Source of the DNA: Macrosoma leucophasiata
Lineage: Eukaryota; Arthropoda; Insecta; Lepidoptera; Hedylidae
DNA length: 64,000 nucleotides
Reading direction: 5' to 3'
Assembly: GCA_036365455.1 (NCBI GenBank)
Contig: JAWQUS010000001.1
Location: 24,537,001-24,601,000 of the forward strand
Each line of letters starts with the position of its first letter. Positions within the stretch are counted from its first letter, which is position 1. The notes beneath the pieces were generated by a model that saw nothing but the letters and a program-made list of their open reading frames with translations, was not told the origin of the DNA and did not search any database. Position numbers and translations under genes: made by a program. Positions 54,567 through 64,000 of the stretch are shown here, in pieces.

Positions 54567-55562
54567 ATGAAAATTTGGAGCTGTTAAACGGTACAGAATT
54601 TTTTTTTTAATTATAAATATTTTTTTTATAAAATCTTTTCTTTTCTGTCGTGTATAGGTAAATAAATATAATAAAATATAAATTAAAAAAAAAACAATTC
54701 TAAGTTTCTGTTCCTCATTTTTATTATTGCTTTCAAAATTATTGTTTTTTTTTCATATTTCTTCTCCGATGTAGATTGTTTGTTACTTATATATTTTTGA
54801 GGCATCGTGCCAACTGCCCACTTGTGGAGTAAAATTCTTTCAGTTAGTCAACCGAAAAATGGCGGTCACACTCTTTGACGTGGTAGTAAATGCAATAACG
54901 CGGGATAGATAGTGATAAAACTACCGTCGCCACGATCACCAACCCGCATACCAAGCGTGGTGATTATGGTATTTTCCCCTATCACACGCAACCTTAAAAA
55001 ATTCCCCTAGTCCTTGACAGACCCGCTATTCCAGAATCTGGTGGTAATTTGATTCAAATCCTACTACATTTTTCCATTTCATTTTGTATTTAATTCAAAT
55101 ATACGAGTATTTATAGAGGATTTGATATACATAAACAAAAGCCAAAAAAACATTTGAAATCGTTATAAATCGACAAAATAATTTCATCTATGTGTCTTAT
55201 CTGGCGAAAATTAACAGGAAACAAAAAAGTGTGTCCTCGCTGTTTAATTATTTATCTACACTTGAGAAGGGATATTCCATTTTGAATTGCTTGACAGAGG
55301 TGAGCACGAGCGGCAAATCGAAAAAGCAATTACGTCGACAATATTTATCTGCAAGTACTCGTATTGACATCACTTCGACTTGTCTCAGTTCACTTCCACT
55401 CGTGTAATTAGAGAGTGGGATTGGTTTTCAAGCAGTTCTTTTAATCTTATACAATTGTTGGGACACGGCTAGGTTTTTATGAATTCATAGGTACACAATA
55501 TAATGTAGTGCAAAGTAAATAAAACACCTGTTCCTCAATTCCTTATGAAAAAGTAATTATTT
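54567..55562. other. AT-rich non-coding with a LINE-tail repeat
   Basis: 54567-54800 is nearly pure A/T. At 54840-54975 a repeat related to 51545 (GTCAACCGAAAAATGGCGGT; GCCACGATCACCAACCCGCA; CCAAGCGTGGTGAT). A 71-codon frame at 55192-55407 starts at a non-canonical codon and has no motif. Confidence 0.4.
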
Positions 55563-55634
55563 TACAGTGCTCAAGAATAAATATTGCACATCGAGCCTAG
55601 GAAGGAGACTTCGGCTTATTTCGGGTCTGTAGAA

Positions 55635-57023
55635 TATAATAGAATAAAATAGAATCATTTATTGCAGGCAACCAGGGCCCATATTATACTATATACATAT
55701 ACAAAGTAAACAATAAAATTATATTAATACTATACAACATAAATATGTCTTAAGCACTAACACCGAATCACTGGTCTATTTCTGAGGCGTCCGTCTTGCC
55801 TCCCAGAATCTTCGGAAAACTACGCCTTCGGGCCAGAAGTCGGGACTGAGGAACATTTGCAGATGTTTGGCAGGTACGCGTAACTTGAAAGATTTGAATC
55901 CCGTGGGTCGACTCGACTTCAAGGCTTCAATCTCTCCTTGTATTTGTCCCTCAGTTTGTTGACATTTGACAATCTTTTCCGTCATATATGATTGAACGTC
56001 GCTGATGGTAGTTTTTTCGTTCAGACGAGAAAGGTAGTCAAAAGCGTAGTTTTCGGCAGCCTTCAGCTGTGATGCTGGCGATCCGGTACCTTTCAGGTTT
56101 CGGTTTGGACGAGGGCGACGTTTTCTATTCTCTACCAGGGTGAACCCGACCTCGTCGATCATGACTGCAGCAGGCGCAGCAGCAAGCGTTCCCTTTGGCT
56201 TCTTATTAACGACAGCTTTCTGGGGTGTGCTAGCAGCTTGTACGTACGACATCTTCGGGGGCCGACATGGTCCAGGCTGAACCAAAGGTGCCGGCGCAAG
56301 AACACGTGGCGTAGCTAGATAACGGTCGTTGTCCCTGCGGTCATTGTATGTTAGTAGTTGCATTACTTGCATCAAAATTGCTGACAGGAGAGGTATCGGT
56401 TTGCACGGCTCCGCCTCGCCGCACGGTCACGTTGCGTAAACTCGGTGGCGAAATTGCAGGCGCAGCATTTGACCGCATTTCCGATACCTGTGATCTCAAA
56501 TCATTACAAACTATTTCGGAGGCATCCAATCTTCCTTGAATAGCTTTCACTTCATTCTGCAGCAGAACGATGTCTTTAAGCAGCCGCGTGACATCAACGT
56601 GATCGAACGTCACCGGCGGCAGCTTATCCAAATCTCGAGCTGCAAACGTAGGGACATCGTCTGGGTCCGTGGACTTAAAAATCCGGAAGATGTCCTGGAT
56701 ATCTTTCTTCCCATGACCATCCCTCTGCCTTGTTATGACCTTGATAGTGATCACGGAAGTGTCGACGAGTACTTTCTTAGCTTCTATGACGTCTGGCTCC
56801 GTGTAGCTCGACAGGCAGATTTGCTCCAGGCTGAGCTCATCCATAACGTCAAGCTTATTCTGGACGAATGCGAGAAACTCGTTTACTACAACAGTGTCCG
56901 ACCGCTTAGGAAGCGCCATGACTATGTTATGTACTAATCACAATTAAATTATTACACTGGCTTGTCATTGAAACAGACGCTGTAACACGACCGTTCCAAA
57001 TCACATCGTGAATGCAACTGAGA
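55635..57023 (-). mobile_element. ORF1-only retroelement, copy B, with target duplication
   Basis: The 1389-bp insertion is bounded by CTGTAGAA (55627-55634) and CTGTAGAG (57024-57031), an 8-bp duplication with one mismatch inside the host TIR element. On the minus strand it has a leader of about 104 bp, one ORF1-type gene (56919-55776), a 3' region with ATGGGCCCTGGTTGCCTGCA and a tail of TTCTA-type repeats (ATTCTATTTTATTCTATTAT). Nothing corresponding to an endonuclease or reverse transcriptase is inside the boundaries. It therefore looks like a complete, non-autonomous, ORF1-only unit mobilised in trans, analogous in layout to mammalian HAL1. Confidence 0.75.
55776..56919 (-). pseudogene. 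ORF1-type retroelement protein, copy B (one frameshift)
   Basis: Starts ATG at 56919 (MALPKRSDTVVVNEFLAFV) and ends TAA-equivalent at 55776. One base too many near 56345-56400 splits it into a 192-codon and a 199-codon frame; the span of 1144 bases is 381 codons plus one base. Domains in order: an N-terminal helical region (FVQNKLDVMDELSLEQICLS), RQRDGHGKKDIQDIFRIFK, DLDKLPPVTFDHVDVTRLLK (about residues 95-114), a coiled coil (LLQNEVKAIQGRLDASEI), a proline/alanine linker, and a C-terminal domain with TGFKSFKLRVPAKHL and FWPEGVVFRRFW. Copy A is clearly homologous but far from identical, so these are separate, old members of one family. I do not recognise a host function. Confidence 0.7.
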
Positions 57024-57223
57024 CTGTAGAGCGTAATCTCTTTCGCACCGTACCTATTTGACGTTTGTCGACCATTTTGATCAAGTTTTGACCAATACTG
57101 ACGGACTGTCAGTGCTTACGTAGCCAGTGTGCAACAGAGTTAACGCTCTACGAAGTCGAAACGAGCCGATCGGCTCTTTCGCAGGCTCGATGTGCAATAT
57201 TAATTTTAGTGTACAGTACTCAA

Positions 57224-57785
57224 CTAGTGATATTAGCTTGTAGTGAAGACTGCTCCTAAACCACATCGTACAGCAAGTGACACTGAATAATATATAGCCC
57301 TCACAGATGGTCCACCTGCGAACACAATGAGAACATAGCTTAAACTATAATGCGATCAGTTATACCGAGTCGAGTTATTGCGAATAAAAAACACATAACT
57401 CGAGTTATTCGCTCCGGTACAGTTAGAGATGCTTGTTGGATTGATTGCTTAGAATTAACGACTTCCTTCAAGCCACTTATTTGAATGGTATGTGTTTGCT
57501 AGTGTTTGTAGAGAGCAATTTAATGATTTTCTGGGTTGTTAGGATGCCGTTGCTTATAAGGGCCCTAATACCCTTAAAATTTCCGTACGTCCGTCCTCAT
57601 TGCAATTTGTTTGAGGAGGAATGGAGAGATTTTTTATCAGTATTTATGGAAGTCTGCGAGAATATTGTATGCTAGTTTTTGGTTACTGTAATTGATGTTA
57701 TATATCATTGTAATTAAATCTTCATCAAATCTATTGTACACCGAAAGGTATTGTTGCAATGGAACTATATTGTATGTATGTATCT
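57224..57785. other. non-coding
   Basis: A 76-codon frame at 57445-57675 starts at a non-ATG codon and has hydrophobic, unremarkable content. No gene supported. Confidence 0.35.
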
Positions 57786-57863
57786 TCACGTCAGGTCCCT
57801 AACGGGGTAGGCAGAGAGTGTAGAGCGCCAGATATCCCGGTCCTGACATACCTCTCGTGCCTC
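57786..57863 (-). pseudogene. RTE-like ORF2 terminal fragment
   Basis: 26 codons reading EAREVCQDRDIWRSTLSAYP then a near-identical end and TGA, matching 27605-27811. It is the extreme 5'-truncated form of that LINE. Confidence 0.7.
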
Positions 57864-58535
57864 GTTGTACGGGCTAATGCACCGCACATTAGTTATACTA
57901 GCGTTTTACACCATACGCCTCATTTTAACATACTTATTTTATTATTATATTCAGTTCGCATTGGGTAATCAAGTTCGCTGCGCGTTCTCACATTTCATTC
58001 ATATCATTATCAGTTAGTTATTGTTGGACAGTTTTTAATATACAAGTTTTTATCAGTTTATCAGATTTTTATTTATCAGTAACTCTTTGGGGTCTAACCC
58101 AAACACTCGTATATGCACTATATTGTATTTTTTAAAAACCTATACAAAACACCTGTGACAAACAATAAATAACAAGAAATAAATAAATAAAATCTTTATT
58201 CCTCCAGCTACAATATTTTTCATGTCAAATAAAATTGTCTGTTGGTAAAACTTCTATAATTTAGAACATAAATTGTCAGATAACTGATATATGAAAGGAT
58301 TTCACAATATTCCATTATCTGTCCGACCGGGCATTGTTCAGTAGTTAATTGTCTTGAAGCAAATAAACCAAATCTGAGCTTAATGATAACGCTCAGGATT
58401 CATTTCTAGTATGTTATTGTTATTCATCTACATAAGAAACATAATACATATTATTTTCACCCAACAGTACCTAGTAGCAATAGAAAATATTTAGATAATA
58501 CATTGATGTCTATACTAAACGAAATATGGGTCAAT
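57864..58535. other. AT-rich non-coding
   Basis: (AAATAAATAA) low-complexity near 58165-58195; no gene or repeat match. Confidence 0.4.
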
Positions 58536-58539
58536 TTTT

Positions 58540-58632
58540 CTGGTGGTAGAGCTCCAGTGAGAGTGCTCGTCGGGGTAGGTACCACCGTATCACCTAATCT
58601 TCTTACCGCTAAAACACAATCAATTATGCTGA
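58540..58632 (+). repeat. SINE-A head fragment
   Basis: CTGGTGGTAGAGCTCCAGTG then GGGGTAGGTACCACCGTATCACC; the copy breaks off where R220 begins. Confidence 0.65.
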
Positions 58633-58645
58633 ACTATGGCACCCC

Positions 58646-58868
58646 GCGGGCACTGCACCAAAATTCCATACAAACGCTTAATTTGGTCTCTATTACACAG
58701 ACATCAATCAGTGACGTGTATTTGCACACGTGCACCTGTGTGCGTAGCACGTAGAAAATACCAACCGTCGCCCATAAGAGGGGAGGTGGTTGGGCGATGC
58801 GGGGAAATCAGGCGGGACGTCGAAGTGTCCATTCTATACGTAGTATTATTACATATTCTCTGACTATG
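58646..58868 (+). repeat. R220 dispersed repeat
   Basis: Third copy of the family, closely matching 19925-20148 over its length. It follows a truncated SINE-A, so the two may be joined by insertion. Confidence 0.8.
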
Positions 58869-59476
58869 GGTAACCTTCTCTAAAAAATATTATTTAAACC
58901 TCCAGTATGAAAATATAAATTGAAATACGTTAAATGAATGGAAACAGGATCGGACGAGGTTCAGCAATAGAGCTTAGCCTCCTTTGACTACAGAATACAA
59001 AACCTTAATGAAAATCCGCCTAAACTCATCACAACAGATGTAGCGCTCTTTAAATCCGTGTTATAATTAAATCTCACCAAATCCTTTCAATTTGGAATAA
59101 AAATTGCGAATAAAGGAAGCCGTGAAGCTGAAAATCTCGCGGATATTAAAACATGAACCCTTTTTGCACCACCGTAAAGTTTACTAGGTAAAATAAAAAG
59201 TTGCCATCGAGTAGAAAGTTTTCTATCGCGCCAATAACCTGCGTGTACATTGTGAAAGTCACTTAAGTGGGTCTACAAATAAAACTGTGTCGTCATATGC
59301 ATTGTTATGGAAGCTGTTAGTTAAGTAGTTACCTACTTTAGATATTTTGTTTTCGCTGTGCATAAAACGTAGATAAACCTGTTCAATATATTGCCGTTCT
59401 AAATAATTAAGCAGTTGTTCTCGATGTTTTATGAAAACTTTCTCAATGTTGAACTATAATAATAAAAAATAATAAA
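58869..59476. other. AT-rich non-coding
   Basis: Nothing recognised. Confidence 0.4.
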
Positions 59477-59749
59477 TCGCCGTCCAGCATGATGAGAATC
59501 TCGTGAAAGCCGAAAAAGACAAGGAAATAAAATATCTTGATCTGGCTCACGAGGTTGTCGCCATGTGGGATGTGGATTCGGCCATCATTGTGCCGATAGT
59601 CGTATCGGTGAACGGGCTGATAGCGAAGAGCCTCGACCAACATCTCAAGAGGCTCTCGCTAGGTGGATGGATCAAGGGTCTGATACAGAAAGCAGTACTC
59701 CTCGGCACGGCACGTATAGTGAGGAGGTTCCTGTCTCTGTGTCCCTAAC
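59477..59749 (+). pseudogene. C-terminus of a restriction-like-endonuclease LINE (R2/R4/Dong-type)
   Basis: The open segment reads IAVQHDENLVKAEKDKEIKY, LDLAHEVVAMWDVDSAIIVP, VVSVNGLIAKSLDQHLKRL and ARIVRRFLSL, ending at TAA 59747-59749. Proteins that end this way (an IAVP.DEN strand from the restriction-like endonuclease, a K..KY linker, then a P.V....G.I..SL.. element) belong to early-branching non-LTR retrotransposons carrying an RLE domain; this is recollection of the family. The insertion starts within the endonuclease, so it is 5'-truncated and inactive. It is followed by a GC-rich stem (ACCGGCAGC...GCTGCCGGCGG, 59751-59788), probably a 3' recognition structure. Confidence 0.7.
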
Positions 59750-60221
59750 CACCGGCAGCTTGGACCCTGCTCTCGCTGCCGGCGGCACACTATTTTTTAA
59801 TTTTTTATATATATATTTGTTGTTTTTTTTTTATACATATATATGTAAAAAAATATTTAATAAGTTGGATCAATAAATAAGTGGAATAATAATAAATACA
59901 CTTTATTGCACACCAAAAGAAAATTAAAAAAAAAATACCTACACCTATCACATATCTATAACTATCATATGTAGTTGAATTATTACGGTTATTAAAAGAA
60001 GAAAAGTCCGTTCTTAATGTTTATTAAGTAAATCGTCGAAGCTAATGACGAACGATTTCGTTCGTGTGTCTTTTTACAGAGATACCTTCATACAGCAGTT
60101 CACAGTGTTTATCACAATAGGTTAAATAGTTTTGGTAGGCATTAAAAGAGTGTCAACAAGGAATATTTATTAATAAGCTAAAGAAAGAAAACATAATTTC
60201 TGTCCATAGTTTTATTTAAAA
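59750..60221. other. LINE 3' end and AT-rich sequence
   Basis: The GCCGGC stem just noted is followed by T/A-rich sequence with TATATA runs to about 59880. The rest is unremarkable. Confidence 0.4.
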
Positions 60222-60571
60222 CTAGCGGCCCGCCCGGGCTTCGCGCGGTGCAATGTTGCCTACCCTCTCCTATTCGTCTTATCGTGATGATTATACATAG
60301 ATATAGCCTAAAGTCTTCCTCGATATCTTTTATAGTTTAGGCAGCGTACGCAAAATAAGTACCTTTTCTGGTTGATTTTTTACACCTTGTGTCTGAAAAA
60401 CCCAAATATCTTACGGAACCCTACTTTTTCCAAAATAAAATATAGCCTATGTTACCCGTGGATAATGTAGATTACGAATAGTGAAAGAATTTTTAAAATC
60501 GGTCCAGTAGTTGAGCCTATTCAAAACAAACAAACAAAAAAATATTACCTCTTTATAATATTAGTTTAGAT
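60222..60571 (+). repeat. C-element, full-length copy
   Basis: It starts ACTAGCGGCCCGCCCGGGCT, continues ATATAGCCTAAAGTCTTCCT, AATATAGCCTATGTTACCCG, TGAAAGAATTTTTAAAATCG and GTCCAGTAGTTGAGCCTATT, and ends (CAAA)n then CTTTATAATATTAGTTTAGA. This layout is typical of CR1-like-tailed SINEs of moths and butterflies, from memory. Confidence 0.75.
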
Positions 60572-61174
60572 ATATTTTTCGACAAGCACCTACACACACA
60601 AAAGCAGAGAATAATAAAAAAATGTAACGTAGACAGTACAGATACAACTCAGTGTCAATGATCTTGAGACACTTCAGTAAATTCGACGAGAAAGTGTATC
60701 GTCGCTTCCAGAACGCTGCCCAACCAAGTTCGATTCGGAAATTGACCTCTTTCTCGAAGTATACTTAATTTATTATATCTTACTAATCACAAGAGACCGC
60801 TTTATTGAATTTTACCATTTGACCCGCCAAAGTTATTTAATAAAAAAAGAGTGCTTCTTTTAAAGTTAATGAAACATTACAGAATCAGCTTTGAAAGGGA
60901 AGTTTCAACTCTTATTAAATTAAAGGCGCCATTAGACTCACAAAGATGAGCTTATGAAATCTATTTGATATCTTCAAACGAGATTTTATTTTGTTAAAAG
61001 ATTTCCGAGTAATGTATACCAACCTTTTTTTACTATGTTTCAAGATTTGTTTCCAACAGAATCCTATATACTGTATCTGTGCTGTCTGCCGGTCCTTCTG
61101 TCTATTCAGCTTGCTTTATCTTCTGAACTGGCATTAACTGTAGATTTTATCAATGAACTTATATTGAATTATTA
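60572..61174. other. AT-rich non-coding
   Basis: Nothing recognised. Confidence 0.4.
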
Positions 61175-61462
61175 ACTGGTGGTAGGGCTCCAGTGACTGA
61201 GCTCGTGGGCGTAGGCACCACCGCATTACCTAATATACTTGCCGCTAAATGGTAGTGTGCCGCACTATCGTGTTCCAGTCAGGTGGTAATGTACGGCCCT
61301 GTCATTCCCGGCACAGAGGCATAACACCTTAGATCTCAGGAGTGGTAACGCATCTGCATCCTTGACCTTGGTCTTTGTGTGGGTGTCTATAGGCTGCAGT
61401 CATCACTTAACATCAATGTGAACTGCATGCTTGCTTGCCTCTTCCATTACATACTAAAAAAA
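61175..61462 (+). repeat. SINE-A, full length
   Basis: Head ACTGGTGGTAGGGCTCCAGT through GCACTATCGTGTTCCAGTCA to TTCCATTACATACTAAAAAAA. It lies just left of the putative LTR end of the gypsy element. Confidence 0.88.
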
Positions 61463-61489
61463 TACATATTATCTTTTTTAATTATTGTC

Positions 61490-61608
61490 ACCAGTTATGA
61501 TACTATAATGCTCATATATGTGGGGTGGTGTGTGTTGGAAGTAAAAGCCAGAAAACTCTTGAAACACTTATTTATTTTTAGCTGCATTTAACACCTCCTT
61601 CACTTTCC
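61490..61608 (-). other. possible polypurine tract and start of a 3' LTR
   Basis: On the minus strand the tract GGAAAGTGAAGGAGG (61608-61594) is followed at 61593 by TGTTAAATGCAGC, the usual arrangement at the 5' edge of a 3' LTR. A TG...CA end and partner LTR cannot be confirmed here, and the adjacent SINE-A may have truncated it. Confidence 0.3.
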
Positions 61609-62465
61609 GCCATCTTCCTACTATATCTCCCTCTTTCATTCACTCATCTCATCTCTCGCTCGCTCATCCTTACGTTCCGTCCCTTGCATCCGACAATTCC
61701 CACAATTCGGCCTTCCTGCTCCTTGTCTGTCCCCAGACAACTTTCACTCTGACTCTAATTAATAACAAAACTATATAAAACAACATCACACATTCACACC
61801 TTCAATATACAGCTTCAGCTTACTTTAATAAACACATGACATCTTAAGTTAATACATTTTACACGTTTACCTATCAAACTAGTCTTAGGCTATACACCCT
61901 ACAAATCCAACTATAAGCTTTTAGTGACTTACAACTTTAGATTTAAAACTCCTTAGGAAAATTTCAATTACATGCTAATAAGACCAACATAACATTAACA
62001 TCAAACATCTTGAACCTCTCAAGTGAAATTTTACATTTCAAATAACATCTAACAAATCTAGCTAGAAAACAAACTTGAACACAAACCAAAATATTTAAAG
62101 TAAAGTGTAAATATTTTAATTAAGTACACAACAACTTACAATATACCTACTAAACTTAATTAATCTTATCTTAAAACAACTCATAGACCAGAAACTAAAA
62201 TAATGAAAATAGAGTGCAACTACTTTTAGGTAAGTATACAACTTTAGGAATCCCTACTGAGCTTAAATAGCATCTTTCTTTAAAAAAAACAAACATACAA
62301 CAGAAACAAAACCTTTGAAATACAAATTAACAATTTTGTTTGTTACAACTTTAGGTTACAATTCCCTTCATATGCATAACTGTTACAACAAAGAATAAGT
62401 TAAAAATTGCTCTGACAACTGCTTGCCTGAAAAAAAAAGAAATAGGTATTAAACAAATAAATATG
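61609..62465 (-). other. non-coding region downstream of gypsy pol
   Basis: About 860 bp of AT-rich sequence follows the pol stop. No env-like frame is present, so the element is a plain Ty3/gypsy retrotransposon rather than an errantivirus-type one, as far as the window shows. Confidence 0.5.
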
Positions 62466-64000
62466 TTAATCATCATAGCGGTCACTGTGCATAGGCCACC
62501 TCTTCATATAATCAGCAGACGTGGTTGTTTTATTTGGGCCTTCAGTAGAATGATCAACTTTCTCAACTTCATACCTATCCTTCCCCTTGCACTGTGTTAC
62601 TTCATAAGGGCCTAAGTATTTGGGACGCAACTTTAAACCAGGGCCATATTGTGTCCTTTTTATAGCAACATGGTCTCCTAAATTATATTGTAAACTCTCT
62701 TTTCTCTTTTTGTTGTAGGTCCTCATATTCTCCTCTTGTATTTTCATAATCTGCTGTCTAGCCTTAAGTCTACTTTCCTCTCTGTCTTCTGAGTACTGTT
62801 TGGCATCTTCTTCTTGTAATACTTCAATAATTCTTAAGTCTTCTGGACATCTCATTTTGGTACCCATGAGTAACTCGAAGGGTGTAGTATTTATACTACG
62901 CTGGAATGTACTGTTCAGAGCTCTCTGAACCTTGCTTACGTAACGGTACCATACCCCATTGTTCTCTATACACAGCTTAGTCAAAGCGGGTATAATGATT
63001 CTATGGACTCTTTCTACTTGGCCGTTGCCACGAGGAACTCCAGTAGTTATCTTAATGTGTTGAATATTCTCTTCTTCACAATATTCCTGAAACTCCCGGC
63101 TGGTAAACGCAGTACCTCTGTCTGAAATTATTCTCCTTGGATTACCAAAGGTCTGTTGATGTATTCGCAATTTATTAAGTGTTTCTGAACTCGAAGTCGT
63201 CTTCGTAGGGAACAACCACACAAATTTTGTGAAGGAATCTATAATTGTAAGTATATGATTATACTGTTTCTTTGTTTCTGTCAGTGGCCCCAAATGATCT
63301 AGATGTAAAGTGTCAAAAGGTAAGCTCTCTTTATTAATCGGGTTTAGAAACCCTTCTTGTTTTCCCTCCTTTCTGGCTGCTAACAGGCATGGAATACAGC
63401 TTCTTAAGAAATCATCCAATTTCTTATCAACATCTTTGATATAGTAGTCCGTTGAGAGTAAATCTTTCATTTTGACTTTGCCGAAGTGGCCATTACTATG
63501 TACTCTCTTAATCGTCTCTCTCTCTAGTGTTTTGGGAACTACTAGCTGCTTCTGGACACCTTTATACAACACATCATCTTCTAACCAAAAATCTTCATAA
63601 GAGCTCCTCTTTAAAATTTCTTTAATGGCTCTCAAAGCGTCATCATCATCTTGTGCCTTTTTAAAATTATTTTTCAGTGTTGTAGTAACTGCGACATAAG
63701 GAATTCTGCTCAGTGCGTCTGTATGCCTCATCTTAATGCCAGCTCTGTGCTCTATTTCAAAATCATATTCGTTCAACATCAACACCCATCGTGCTACTTT
63801 TGCAGTTAAGTCCTTCTTCTTTAGAGTCAACTCAAAAGCTTTGCAGTCCGTAACAATCTTAAAATGAATGCCGTAGAGATAGTGCCTGTATTTCTTTACG
63901 CCTTCAACTATAGCTAGAGCCTCCAGTTCATAACTACAATACTGGCTTTGAGCATCGTTCGTTCTCCTGCTCATGTAATGCACTGGATGCAGGCCTGAGT
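62466..64000 (-). CDS. Ty3/gypsy pol: RNase H and integrase (partial, runs off window)
   Basis: The minus-strand frame is open from the stop at 62466 to the window edge; residues upstream of the first listed codon at 63983 continue as GLHPV, so the true start is outside. Numbering from 63983: RNase H spans 1-95 (YELEALA, D46 in VTDCKA, D89 in HTDALSR). Linker 95-150. The integrase zinc finger is H162/H166/C196/C199. The catalytic core has D229 (HLDHLGP), D288 (ISDRG) and E324 (GQVERVH), giving canonical DD35E. A GPY-type module follows at 457-462 (YLGPYEV). All catalytic residues are present and there is no stop or frameshift over 511 codons, the only intact-looking transposon gene in the window. 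Integrase inserts the reverse-transcribed copy into host DNA in the nucleus. Protease and reverse transcriptase are expected just right of the window. Confidence 0.95.
   Translation of the reverse strand, partial: SGLHPVHYMSRRTNDAQSQYCSYELEALAIVEGVKKYRHYLYGIHFKIVTDCKAFELTLKKKDLTAKVARWVLMLNEYDFEIEHRAGIKMRHTDALSRIPYVAVTTTLKNNFKKAQDDDDALRAIKEILKRSSYEDFWLEDDVLYKGVQKQLVVPKTLERETIKRVHSNGHFGKVKMKDLLSTDYYIKDVDKKLDDFLRSCIPCLLAARKEGKQEGFLNPINKESLPFDTLHLDHLGPLTETKKQYNHILTIIDSFTKFVWLFPTKTTSSSETLNKLRIHQQTFGNPRRIISDRGTAFTSREFQEYCEEENIQHIKITTGVPRGNGQVERVHRIIIPALTKLCIENNGVWYRYVSKVQRALNSTFQRSINTTPFELLMGTKMRCPEDLRIIEVLQEEDAKQYSEDREESRLKARQQIMKIQEENMRTYNKKRKESLQYNLGDHVAIKRTQYGPGLKLRPKYLGPYEVTQCKGKDRYEVEKVDHSTEGPNKTTTSADYMKRWPMHSDRYDD

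Larger units (their letters stand above)
55563..57223. mobile_element. TIR element (CATCGAGCCT family) interrupted by a retroelement
   Basis: The left part 55575-55634 (AATATTGCACATCGAGCCTA...TTATTTCGGGTCTGTAGAA) and right part 57024-57210 (CTGTAGAGCGTAATCTCTTT...GCAGGCTCGATGTGCAATAT) together equal the reverse complement of the uninterrupted copy at 40641-40917. The join falls at the phrase CTGTAGAACGATATCTCT. Confidence 0.85.

Noticed and set aside
55563..57223. TACAGTGCTCAA/TACAGTACTCAA at the two outer edges as a 12-bp target duplication of the TIR element.
   Set aside because: The same phrase also occurs beside the other copy at 40642, so it is more likely part of the repeat or its edge than a duplicated target.
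57445..57675. A possible mini-exon (acceptor TTGCTTAG, donor GGTATGT) in a 76-codon frame.
   Set aside because: Such splice-like pairs are common by chance in AT-rich DNA and the peptide is unremarkable.
61609..62465. An env-like gene downstream of gypsy pol.
   Set aside because: No sustained open frame exists on the minus strand in this interval.

Overview
This is eukaryotic, insect, and most probably lepidopteran (moth or butterfly) nuclear DNA. The background is AT-rich and almost all non-coding, with long stretches free of open frames. It is saturated with short interspersed repeats and decayed transposons whose sequence style (elements headed by a CCCGCGACTTCG-like motif, GATGATGAT-tailed RTE-like remnants, Jockey-type retrotransposons) I associate with Lepidoptera from memory. 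There are no bacterial operons, no rRNA and no CRISPR array. The species cannot be named from the sequence alone. Family nicknames used below are mine: SINE-A (about 285 bp, A-tailed), repeat D, R220, T-unit (tRNA-like repeat) and C-element (CCCGCGACTTCG-headed repeat).

The only confidently recognised host-gene sequence is one exon on the minus strand at 23197-23322. It carries the start codon and acidic N-terminus of a nuclear receptor-binding protein homologue (NRBP/Madm pseudokinase) and ends at a perfect GTAAGT donor. No further exon was recognised between 1 and 23190, so the left third of the window is best read as a transposon-filled first intron. Everything right of about 23.6 kb is then upstream or intergenic. 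One further host-like candidate, an interrupted frame for a small secreted protein, lies at 21271-21551 on the minus strand.

Layout. 1-3.4 kb: SINE-A copies and a long inverted-repeat element holding a tandem duplication. 3.5-7.9 kb: two Jockey-clade non-LTR retrotransposons of one family, tail to tail; the left copy has lost its catalytic palm by deletion, the right one keeps FADD. 8-23 kb: MITEs (two with TAA target duplications), SINEs and GC-rich blocks. 23.2 kb: the NRBP exon. 25.6 kb: an hAT-type MITE with perfect 8-bp target duplications. 27-36 kb: RTE-like coding tail, MITEs, a 132-bp-arm foldback and modular LINE tails. 37.1-38.9 kb: a decayed Helitron helicase. 38.8-41.3 kb: T-units and a TIR element. 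46.5-49.3 kb: five diverged modules of one local repeat, split by an RTE remnant. 50.2-51.4 and 55.6-57.0 kb: two related ORF1-type genes with no ORF2, the second sitting inside a TIR element with a recognisable target duplication. 59.5 kb: the C-terminus of a restriction-like-endonuclease LINE. 62.5-64.0 kb: an open Ty3/gypsy RNase H-integrase frame running off the window.

The genes do not form a cooperating system; this is mobile-element layering around a conserved gene. The best candidate for something undescribed is the ORF1-only retroelement pair, followed by the T-unit family and the local module array.
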